Below are positions 7,141 to 15,500 of a stretch of DNA of 19,396 nucleotides, one piece after another; the first letter of the stretch is position 1; every line of letters begins with the position of its first letter. Under the pieces are notes generated by a model. The model did not search any database and was not told the origin of the DNA. It was given only the letters and a program-made list of their open reading frames with translations. The stretch lies in assembly GCA_002361335.1 (NCBI GenBank), contig DESS01000024.1, positions 1-19,396 on the forward strand, written 5' to 3'. This DNA is from Richelia sp. UBA3308 (GTDB lineage Bacteria > Cyanobacteriota > Cyanobacteriia > Cyanobacteriales > Nostocaceae). A program made the position numbers and the translations under genes.

Positions 7141-7793
7141 CTTTCTTCTGTAGCGTTGCTTTTCAAAAATAATCTATTGGTTGAATGTTTCTGTTAACTA
7201 TGAGCAATTTAAAAGTGATATGTAGTCGTGGTTCTAAAATAACCTACTAATAATTTTAAGTAGATTATGTGCAAAAGAAAATATTTGTGGAATGACAATC
7301 ACTGCCACCCCCTTTTTTTATAATTCTTGTCTTTTTTAATTAGGCTTCCGAATCGGCTTGTGTGTGTAGGTTGATTGGTTGCTTTATTAACTGTTTTAAT
7401 TGGTCGTAAGTTAGGTATAAATTAAACTGCGTTTCTCCGGGATTTTTATCGATATACCCTGATATTGAATTAATTTTCTTAACCTTGATAAAGGCTGATT
7501 GAATATTATTTTACCAGATTTTATTCATATTCCGGAGATGTCTTCTTGGAAAGGGAATAGTTAATTGTTTTGCTGCTAAAACTGTATTGGGGTAAATATA
7601 CAGAAAAATCGAAATCGATATGCTAACAGATTTCAGAAAAAGTCCCATAGATGAATTCTCAATTATCAGTATAAGATGGTCGGTTGATGTTATGTAATGT
7701 CTGCTTGAATACTTGTGATTGCGAAGGAAGCGAAGCAATGACATACTATGGTTAATTTAACGGACATCATATTATTAATTAAACTTTGATTGT
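7141..7793. other. Gene-free stretch between recombinase and pentapeptide gene
   Basis: AT-rich sequence without a gene I can support. It contains a lone end of the inverted-repeat element family (7746-7772). A minus-strand ORF at 7511-7744 contains a signal-peptide-like stretch (from the internal ATG at 7648) but ends soon after it, so at best it is the truncated start of a lost secreted protein. Confidence 0.5.
7746..7772. mobile_element. Solo end of the MITE-like family
   Basis: The sequence CTATGGTTAATTTAACGG followed by ACATCATAT closely matches the right end of the element at 3912-4082 (TTATGGGTAATTTGGCGG then ACATCATAT). The reverse complement also matches that element's left end through the TCATTG motif. 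No partner end is seen within 500 bases upstream, so this is a truncated or rearranged copy lying 21 bases before the pentapeptide gene. Confidence 0.45.
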
Positions 7794-8057
7794 ATGAAAA
7801 ACTTCCCTAACTTCCAAGGGAATTTAGAAAAAGCCAATTTGAGTGGAGCAAATTTTAGAAATATTAATTTGAGTAATGCGGATTTAACAAACACGGATTT
7901 AAGTGGAGCTAATTTAGGTAATGCTAATCTCACTAATGCGAATTTAATTTTTAGTGATTTTACCAATGCTGACTTGTCACAGACAATTTTGAGCGGTATT
8001 AAATTAGCTAATTTTTGCAGTGCTACTATGCCTGATGGTTATAAAAGTAAATGCTGA
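7794..8057 (+). CDS. Small pentapeptide-repeat protein
   Basis: The protein has 87 residues. From about residue 10 to 70 it is built from A(N/D)Lxx pentapeptides (ANLSGANFRNINLSNADLTN onward), which fold into a right-handed quadrilateral beta helix. A short tail (CSATMPDGYKSKC) follows. There is no signal peptide, so it is probably cytoplasmic. Stand-alone proteins of this kind are very common in cyanobacteria and have no general function; some in other bacteria protect gyrase. It is the first cargo gene after the recombinase, in the same orientation as the two receptor-like genes downstream, the second of which also carries pentapeptide repeats. No good Shine-Dalgarno is visible before the ATG. 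Confidence 0.75.
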   Translation: MKNFPNFQGNLEKANLSGANFRNINLSNADLTNTDLSGANLGNANLTNANLIFSDFTNADLSQTILSGIKLANFCSATMPDGYKSKC

Positions 8058-8519
8058 TTTATTATTTCACTGAGGGGATGACGAAATAGCTTGACAAGCT
8101 TTATATTATGTATGGGGTGTGTTACTTTAAACTAGAAAAATATATTTTTATTGAGCTAAATAATCTGGGATTAGTACCTGGGGTTTCTTTTTATCTCAAA
8201 GGAATTAAAGTTACAAAGACTCGTGGTTTTTGTTAGTTTTAATGTTGCTTGTAAGTCAAAACGTAAAATCAACGGAGTTGCATCCAAAGAACGATAGTTT
8301 ATCTTAACAAACTTGGAAAGCCTAGAGTTTGCTATTTTTGCTTATCAACAAAAGATTGATATCGAATAAATGTTTAGATATTTCAAGAAGAGTGGTTATA
8401 ATTTATCAGACAAAAATGTTGAAGGTGAGCGCTTTATTTCTCTGGTTTTATTAATAGCTTTTGCTTACACTAATTCACGATTCTAGGTCAGCAGATAAAA
8501 GGTAAATGAATACAAAAAT
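8058..8519. other. Gene-free stretch upstream of the lipoprotein gene
   Basis: About 460 AT-rich bases. No convincing gene, terminator or repeat was found. A 42-codon ORF at 8108-8236 has no supporting signal. The promoter for the lipoprotein gene at 8520 presumably lies here. Confidence 0.5.
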
Positions 8520-9854
8520 ATGTCTACACAAAATGGAAAAAAAACCGGTAAAGAAGTGAGCTTCAGAGCCAAACAAATCAAAAGTCTAATTCGTAATTTT
8601 CTTAACTTGTCTTTGATGAAATGTTTTGTTCTCAGCTTTGGCTGCATATTGCTTAATGGCTGCTCCCCCATCCGACTGGGGTCTGTACTGGTGTTGGAAG
8701 GACAGGAAGAAGCTCTAGGAAATAACATGCGATTAGGGTTGGAAGCCGCTTTCAAAGACAAACGTGTCAAGGGAAGAAAAATAGAGATAATTTTCCAAAA
8801 CGACTATTATGAACCAGATGTTGCCGAGCAAAAGACAGAAGAATTAATTAATTCGGGGATTTTATTGATGATTGGTAATGTTGGTACACCAACAGCCAAA
8901 AAGACATTGCCTAAATTGACGGACGATAATAATAATATTCCAGCAGTGGGTTTCTTAACGGGAGCGCAAGATTTGCGAAATAATTCTCAGCTAATTATCA
9001 ATTACCGAGCCAGTTACAAACAAGAAATAGAAAAGGTGGTCGAGATAGCTGCGAACAAAAAACATATAAAACCCAGTGAAATCTGTGCTTATGTGCAAAA
9101 TGATGAGTTTGGTATGTCAGTATTAGAAGATTTAAGGGACAGTTTAAGGGACAGGTTAGAAAAAGAAGAGGCACAAGAGAAGATTTTGGGCTTTTATAAC
9201 CAGTATTTTGACCTTAAAAATAAGGAACGTAAACGCAATGAAATCCTTGGACCAGTGGGATTTTATAGCCGTAATACCCCCGATGTGGAACCAGGGTATA
9301 AATCCTTAGAAGATTGGGAAAAAAAATATAAAAAGTGTAAATTAGTGGTAACAGCGGGGACTTCCAGCAATATTTCAGGATTTATCAATCATGCTCGAGA
9401 GAACAAAAAAGATTGGCTTATTTCATCCTTATCCTTTGCTCATGCTCAAGAATTAAAATTAGACTTAGAAGAATATGGTATCGAAAACAATGTAATCTTG
9501 ACCCAAGTAGTACCATCATTGGAGTCCCTGGATATTGTCAAAGAAGCGAAATCCAAGCTCAAGGATAAATTTAATAATGTCTCCTTAGAAGGCTATATTG
9601 TTGGCAAAATGACCCTAAAAATTCTCCAAAAAATACGAGGGAAAATTAATCGTAAGAATTTCTTAAAGGCTGCTAAGTCTAAATTTGATCTCGGTGGTGT
9701 TTGTATTGATTTAACTCAAGGACGAACTCAAGCCTCCGATTTGGTTTTAATAAGTGAACTGAAGCTTAAAGGAAAGGATAAGGATACAGTATTTGAAAAA
9801 TTAGATGACTCAGATTCTGCACAACATAATGATTCCCAAAATAATTGCCCGTAA
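8520..9854 (+). CDS. Lipoprotein with amino-acid/amide-type ABC receptor domain (LivJ-like)
   Basis: The protein has 444 residues. A hydrophobic N-terminal segment ends in the lipobox LLNGC (C48), so it should be lipid-anchored on the outer face of a membrane. The rest resembles a type I periplasmic binding protein of the branched-chain amino-acid/amide class (Peripla_BP_6). Features include GSVLVLEGQEEALGNNMRLG near the start, IGNVGTPTAKKTLPKL in the first lobe, and ICAYVQNDEFGMSVLEDL after the hinge. The start may instead be the ATG at 8616 (MKCFVLSF), which would give a more typical short signal peptide. No permease or ATPase gene lies nearby, so it is more likely a sensor or scavenging receptor than part of a local transporter. 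The next plus-strand gene also carries a binding-protein domain. The lysine-rich C-terminal tail is variable. Confidence 0.8.
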   Translation: MSTQNGKKTGKEVSFRAKQIKSLIRNFLNLSLMKCFVLSFGCILLNGCSPIRLGSVLVLEGQEEALGNNMRLGLEAAFKDKRVKGRKIEIIFQNDYYEPDVAEQKTEELINSGILLMIGNVGTPTAKKTLPKLTDDNNNIPAVGFLTGAQDLRNNSQLIINYRASYKQEIEKVVEIAANKKHIKPSEICAYVQNDEFGMSVLEDLRDSLRDRLEKEEAQEKILGFYNQYFDLKNKERKRNEILGPVGFYSRNTPDVEPGYKSLEDWEKKYKKCKLVVTAGTSSNISGFINHARENKKDWLISSLSFAHAQELKLDLEEYGIENNVILTQVVPSLESLDIVKEAKSKLKDKFNNVSLEGYIVGKMTLKILQKIRGKINRKNFLKAAKSKFDLGGVCIDLTQGRTQASDLVLISELKLKGKDKDTVFEKLDDSDSAQHNDSQNNCP

Positions 9855-10177
9855 TCCTGATAATTTCCTAGTACTCCACCAAGATTACAATGGGCGGGTA
9901 ATTTTCTCCCTCTGCCTCCCCTGCTTACCCCACCCGGCAATTTTGCTGTGGTGAACTACTAGGTGTGCCATAGTCCCTAATTACTATTATTGAGAAGGTG
10001 CAAGTTGAAATACAGCATATTTCAGGTTAGTGAGGTAGATTAAAACGGGCAAGGATGCCCGTACCACAAGAGTTGTGAAAATTATTCTGTACCTCATTTA
10101 ATTGCAAGCTGCTGTATGTGAAACAATAAAAGATATTTTTTGATAATTGTGTAATTTTAGAAAATTATTAATGAGTC
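9855..10177. other. Intergenic region between the two receptor-like genes
   Basis: Holds a 95-bp palindromic repeat (9868-9962) and a second dispersed hairpin repeat (CGGGCAAGGATGCCCG, about 10049-10064) related to the one at 482-511. No gene is seen. The presence of these repeats suggests the flanking genes are not tightly co-transcribed. Confidence 0.55.
9868..9962. repeat. 95-bp imperfect palindromic repeat (MITE- or REP-like)
   Basis: The left arm CTAGTACTCCACC and the right arm GGTGAACTACTAG pair at 11 of 13 positions. The pairing continues inward imperfectly (ATTACAATGGGCGGGTAA against TTACCCCACCCGGCAATTTT). The loop is C-rich. This layout is typical of dispersed hairpin repeats of heterocystous cyanobacteria. 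It begins 14 bases after the lipoprotein stop codon, so in RNA it could also act as a 3' stabilising hairpin. Confidence 0.5.
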
Positions 10178-12154
10178 ATGGATAAAGACAAAAGAATCTC
10201 ATCAGAAACACTTAATCTGTCTCAACCTGCCAATGCTGAACTGACAAACGGAAAAAAGTCCAAAATATTGAAGCCCATTGCGATTGTTGATACAAAACTT
10301 TCTGATTTGGTCGATTGGCTTCAGACAATTTCTGTAGTCAAGTTAGCAATCACGTTAAGTCAGATCACAATATTATTCGCCGTGGTGTCCTATATAGTCA
10401 GTATACCCAAGCAACGAAAACAGGAGATACAACAAGCCCGAAAGGTGCTGAATGAGCAAAAGGAAAATGAATATAGTGATGCACGTATTGCTGCGCTGGA
10501 GGTTTTAAATAAATATTGCCAAGGAAACCCTGGACTCCAAGCCCCTAATGGAAAAATGCTCAAACTTAGGCTGTATAAATGTAGAGGTTTTCCCTTCCAA
10601 AACGGGTCATTAAAATTAGAAAAAAGCGGCATAAATCTTTCTAATTCAAACTTAGAAGGAGCCAACCTCTCAGGTGCGGTTCTTCAAGGGATTAACTTAC
10701 AGGGAAGTGATTTAGAAAACGCCAACTTAGTAGGAGCTAATCTAGAAGGGGCTGATTTAACCGGTGCTAACCTAACAGGAGCGAATCTATCACGAGCTAA
10801 CTTAAAACGAGCCACCCTTAAAAAGAGTCAATTAAATAAAAGTGATTTATATGGAGCAGATTTTGAAGGTGCTGACTTATCTGAAGCCAAATTAAATGGA
10901 ATTAAAGCATTATGGGCTAACTTTAAGGATGCTAAGTTTAACCATGCTGAGTTAAAATCAGCCAAGTTGAACCGTGCTCAATTAAGAGGGGCTGATTTTT
11001 ATGATGCTGAACTAGAGAATTCTTCGTTGCGTTTTGCTGATTTGGGTGGTAAGACCAAAACACAAAACAAACAAAACAAACAATTAAAAATTGCGGCTAA
11101 TCTACGAGAGGCGAATTTAAAGGGCGCGGATTTGTGGGGTGCGAAATTCTGGTCAGCTTTTCAACTAAAACGGGCTAAAAATAGGCCTAAGGATAACGAT
11201 AAGGATAAGTTAATGCCCAATTGGGAAAAGCTGATTGAACATCCACGAGACCCTCGTTTACGCATTGCTCTCCTGAAACCAAAAGCTCACGGAAGTATTT
11301 TTGATGCCTATGAATTAGGAATGCGTCGTGCTGCTAACCGTCGTGTGGAAATTTGGGCTATTGATTACAATGATGTCGAAGACCAAGTTAAACAGATCGC
11401 AAACTTGAGTAAACCTGAAAAGGGAATAGATGGGATTATCTTAACCCCCGAAGACCCCAAAGACGATAAGTTAATAGAAGCATTAAAAGAAGCTAGTAAC
11501 GCTGGAATGGCCATTACCACCGTTGATTTTTGTTTTGAACCTTCAGAGGCAGAAGATTTAGCCATTGCTTGCTACAACACAGATAAATTGCAAATCGGCA
11601 AGGAGTCAGGGAAACACTTAGAAGAATGGGCGAAAAAGAATTTAGGCTCACAAGAATCCGTTGAAGTGACTTTGGTTGATGGGGCTACTTCTCATCGTTA
11701 CTATCCCTATCTTCAAGGGTTCTTAGAAAGCATATATAAATCAGACCTTGACTTCAAAATAAAGGACTCAGTTGGGGTTGCTTCTGATGACGATATTACA
11801 AAAGTTACAAACATGCTGGAAGGTAATCCTAAAGTAAAAATCATTTGGGGTGGCTCAAATTTAGCGACGGAAGTGGCTATTGAAGCGGTCAAAAAATTAA
11901 AAAAAGAAAATAAAGTGGATGTTTTGGGTATTTTGGACTTCTCCAAAAAGAAAGCTGATATGCTACTTGATAGCAACAATCCTTTACAGTTCATTATTCA
12001 TCAGTATAGAACTGAGGTAGGCTATGATGCTGTAAAAAGAACCATTGACGTTTTGAGAGGAGAATGTTCAGGGAAAAATTATGAGCCTATCACCATTAAG
12101 CATCGTCTTTTAACTAACCGTTCGCATATTGAGAAAGCAAGAAAAAAGAGTTAA
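10178..12154 (+). CDS. Membrane protein with pentapeptide repeats fused to a sugar-binding-type receptor domain
   Basis: The protein has 658 residues. One membrane helix lies at about 54-76, followed by a basic, coiled-coil-like segment (PKQRKQEIQQARKVLNEQKE). Pentapeptide repeats run from about 151 to 327 (ANLSGAVLQGINLQGSDLEN and on), with an insert near 290-308. From about 360 to 645 it resembles a type I periplasmic binding protein of the ribose/RbsB class (Peripla_BP_4): LRIALLKPKAHGSIFDAYEL, then IDGIILTPEDPKDDKLIEAL, then VKIIWGGSNLATEVAIEAVK. The basic residues just after the helix would, by the positive-inside rule, put the repeats and receptor domain in the cytoplasm, which is odd for such a domain; the opposite topology cannot be excluded. 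Permease and ATPase are missing. I know no characterised protein with this order. A membrane-tethered ligand sensor is the best guess. Confidence 0.75.
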   Translation: MDKDKRISSETLNLSQPANAELTNGKKSKILKPIAIVDTKLSDLVDWLQTISVVKLAITLSQITILFAVVSYIVSIPKQRKQEIQQARKVLNEQKENEYSDARIAALEVLNKYCQGNPGLQAPNGKMLKLRLYKCRGFPFQNGSLKLEKSGINLSNSNLEGANLSGAVLQGINLQGSDLENANLVGANLEGADLTGANLTGANLSRANLKRATLKKSQLNKSDLYGADFEGADLSEAKLNGIKALWANFKDAKFNHAELKSAKLNRAQLRGADFYDAELENSSLRFADLGGKTKTQNKQNKQLKIAANLREANLKGADLWGAKFWSAFQLKRAKNRPKDNDKDKLMPNWEKLIEHPRDPRLRIALLKPKAHGSIFDAYELGMRRAANRRVEIWAIDYNDVEDQVKQIANLSKPEKGIDGIILTPEDPKDDKLIEALKEASNAGMAITTVDFCFEPSEAEDLAIACYNTDKLQIGKESGKHLEEWAKKNLGSQESVEVTLVDGATSHRYYPYLQGFLESIYKSDLDFKIKDSVGVASDDDITKVTNMLEGNPKVKIIWGGSNLATEVAIEAVKKLKKENKVDVLGILDFSKKKADMLLDSNNPLQFIIHQYRTEVGYDAVKRTIDVLRGECSGKNYEPITIKHRLLTNRSHIEKARKKS

Positions 12155-12533
12155 TCAGAACAGGAGAAACTTGGGAAAAATCACGTAAAAATTTGGGTTT
12201 CACGGATTGTAAATCAGACAATCGAGAAATTAAGGAAGAGAAGCCGAAGTTTATTCACTCATCCTCCGTCAACTAAATCAGAAGGTGGGGGAATTACCAA
12301 AGGATGTTCGTCAACAAGTTAAAAATTTACCGAAAGAAGAATTGGAAAATCTCGGAAATGCGTTGCTTAATTTTTCCTGTATAACTGATTTACAAGCTTG
12401 GCTTGAGGAAAATGCAAGCCGTTAAGTAATTATTATTAGGTGTTGGGTGACGACGCATTGGAGGTTGTTAATTGAGTTTACAGTTTCTTGTGCGTCGTAA
12501 TCCAACCTACTAATATTTTCACTAATTACGAAT
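12155..12533. other. Convergent intergenic region with a gene remnant
   Basis: This lies between the 3' ends of the plus-strand receptor gene and the minus-strand TIR-WD40 gene. It holds the DUF4351 fragment (12234-12425). No clear bidirectional terminator is visible. Confidence 0.6.
12234..12425 (+). pseudogene. DUF4351 C-terminal fragment (Rpn/PD-(D/E)XK nuclease family remnant)
   Basis: An open frame without an ATG follows a stop at 12231 and reads GREAEVYSLILRQLNQKVGE, then a segment ending LENLGNALLNFSCITDLQAW and LEENASR, with TAA at 12423. This is the DUF4351 domain found at the C-terminus of Rpn-type (recombination-promoting nuclease) proteins, which are numerous in cyanobacteria. 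The nuclease domain expected before it is absent, and the region upstream is closed in all plausible frames. It is the surviving 3' end of a lost gene, left between the two convergent cargo genes. Confidence 0.7.
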
Positions 12534-15500
12534 TTACTTACAGAGTTTCTTCTCCTCATCTGTAGCATTGGATTCAAGATAATCTTTGACTTGTTGGCAA
12601 GCATCCTGCATTAGTTTGTCTAATTTTAAGTCTTCCAAATTCCACAGGATTAGGGTTTTGTCATCGCTAGTTGAGGCTAGAGTTTTACCATCAGGGCTAA
12701 AACTAACACTAGTAACCCGCTGATTGTGTCCGTTCAGGGTTTTGAGTTCTACACCATCAAGGTTCCAAAGTTTTACAGTACCGTCTTTACTTGCAGAAGC
12801 AATAGTTTTTCCGTCGGGGCTAAAAGCGACGCTTAAAACATCATTTTTATGCCCTTTGAGGGTTTTGAGTTCTTTGCCGGAATGGCTCCAGAGTTTGATA
12901 GTATTATCATTACTAGCAGAAGCAATGGTTTTTCCATCAGGACTCCAAGCGACACTGGCGACTGAAGCATCATGTTCTCCAATTTCTCTGAGAAACTTTC
13001 CCTGCTTGCTCCAGAGTTTGATAGTGTTATCTCCAGCACCAGAGGCAATAGTATTACCATCGGGATTCCAAGCTACACTCCACACTGTAGCCTCATGTCG
13101 GTAGAGAGTTTTGAGTTCTTGACCGTTTTTGTCCCACAGTTTAATAGTGTTATCTCCACTACCAGAAGCAATGGTATTACCATCAGGATTCCAAGCTACA
13201 CTCCACACTGCAGCTTTATGTCCGGAGAGGGTTTGGAGTTCTTTACCCTTTTGGTTCCAAAGTTTAATTGTATTGTCTTTACTAGCAGAAGCAATGGTAT
13301 TTCCGTCGGGACTAAAACTAAGGCTAGAAACAGCATCCGTATGTTTCATTTTTGTTGGAATAAATTTCCATTTTCCTTGCTTAGTCCAGATTTTTATGGT
13401 ATTGTCCTTTCTACCAGAAGCAATGGTATTTTCTTTCGGGTTCCAAGCGACGCTCCAGAATTGTGCTTGATTATCTCCCTTAAGCTTTTCAATTTTCTTT
13501 TCTGATAAGCTCCAAAGCCTCACAGTATTATCCTCGCTAGCGGTAGCTATTTTCTCACCGTCAGGGCTGAATTTGACGCTCTTGATTGAACCGTTATGGC
13601 CTTTGAGAGTTTGGAGGAGTTTTCCGCTTTTGTCCCAAATTTTAACAGTATTGTCATTACTAGCAGAGGCTATTGTATTACCATCAGGATTCCAAGCTAC
13701 ACTCGAGACTAAATCATTATGTTTCCCAAGAATTCGGGTTTCCTCTTTCTCCAAGTTCTGGAGTTTAACATTGCGATCGCTGGCAAAGGCAATGGTTTTC
13801 CCATCAGGACTAAAACTAACGCTATAGACTTTATTGTTATTGTTTTTGTCTACTGATATGGTTTTAATTTTTTGACCATTATTAACATTCCAAAGTATAA
13901 TTTTACCATCTTCACTAGCAGAAGCAATTGTCTTACCATCGGGGCTGAAGCTGACACTTGTAACTGCTTCTTGATGACCCAAAGTTTTGAGGAGTTTCCC
14001 TTGGGTATCCCAGAGTTTAATAGTTTTGTCTTCACTTGCAGAAGCAATAGTTTTGCCATCGGGACTCCAAACTACGCTCCACACAGCATCTTGATGCTTT
14101 CCGATAATTTTGGGTTGTTTTTCCTTCGGGCTTGATATTCTAATAGTGTTGTCATCTCCTGCAAAGGCAATAGTTTTCCCGTCAGGACTAAAACTAACGC
14201 TATAGACTTCATTCGTAGTGCCTAGTGGTATGTCTTTAATTTCCTTGCCATTAGGATTCCAAAGTTTGATTGTACCATCTCCACTCGCTGAGGCAATATT
14301 CTTGCCGTCAGGACTCCAAGCTACATCAAAGACGGTACCTTGATGTTTTTTTAAACGATTATGCTGTCTGAATCCATCTCTATAAACAGCCGTCTGTAAA
14401 GCTGTTAAAATTAAACTACGAGTTTTTTGAATTTTTTGAGTTTTTTGAGTTTTTTGGTTTGCAGCCAATCGTTTTATTTGTTTACCTGCGCTAATGGCTT
14501 TAAGTAGAGCATCAAACTTGAGATTTTCCTGAGATAGTTTCAAGGAAAATCCACTTACTGAATTAAGTTGAGCTAGCTGGGCTTCTTCGGCTTTTTTTCT
14601 CTGAGAGACAGCCTCTATCTTTTGCTGGAAAGCCACTACACTAACACCAACTGCAGCAACTAGTGCCATACTGATAGCAACAAGAAAAAACTTTTGTTTT
14701 TTGGCACTTTTTTTCTGTTCTGCGAGTCTTACTTCGGCTTCTTTTCTCTTCTCCTCCTGTAAATGCAGCATTTCTGATTGTCGGCGTTTTTCTTCTTTTT
14801 CTGCTAGTTCAATAGCATTTTGACTCGCTTGAATAAACTCTTTCTGAATAAAAGTTGCACCTGGTTTTTTCTTTTTATCTTCCGTTTCTGACCACCAGTT
14901 TTGAGCAACTATAAAGTTACTACCCCGCAATAATAAATCATCATTTTTATTCTTCTGCTCCCACTCTAAAGCCCTTTGTAACCACTTACTATGACTGTGG
15001 ACGTGTTCTCTGTCTGTTTCAAGTGTTCTTAATAATTGGTTAAAATTGGCATTAAAATCTTTTTCATTCCTGTTAAAATCAATCCATTGAACTTTCGCTA
15101 ACTCTGGATGTAAATCCCTGGTATTTACTTCTTTATACAGCACCGTTATAAAGCGTTTATTTAAAGAAGCAGCATACTCTACTTCATCTTGACAATAAGG
15201 TGAATTTACAGAACGCGGTGAGAGAATAAATAGAAAGTTATCGGATACTTTAATTCCTCTGTTAATTTCTTCCTGAAAATCACTCCCCGATGCTATACTT
15301 TCTTGGTCGAACCAAGTCGTTTTTCCCTGTAGCTGTAAAGCATCATTCACCTTTCTCGCTAAGTCTGAGTCAGCACGGGAGTAGGAAATAAACACATCCA
15401 GGGAATCTAATGGAGGTTGTTGGGAACTTGCGGTAATAAATTCTGATTGTAATGGAATCGGTGGATGCTGTGTTCTTTTCTGTGCTACTTCCAACCAAGT

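Noticed and set aside
7511..7744. 77-codon minus-strand ORF with an internal signal-peptide-like segment
   Set aside because: The hydrophobic stretch from the ATG at 7648 looks like a signal peptide ending in VLAA, but the frame stops about 20 residues later and no family is recognisable. It overlaps the lone inverted-repeat end only nearby. Not enough to call a gene.
8108..8236. 42-codon ORF with a segment LNNLGLVPGVSFYLKG
   Set aside because: The segment faintly recalls the FeoA/SH3-type motif LxxLGLxPG, but the ORF is very short, has no ribosome binding site, and other parts of that domain are absent.
12724..14135. Several long plus-strand ORFs rich in Ser, Leu and Phe opposite the WD40 region
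   Set aside because: They are antisense images of the repeated WD40 codons; their internal repetition simply mirrors the repeats on the coding strand.
12640..14350. CRISPR-like array suggested by regularly spaced repeats
   Set aside because: The period of about 120 bases and continuous open frame are those of WD40 repeats, not of short repeats with unique spacers. No CRISPR array or cas gene was seen anywhere in the window.
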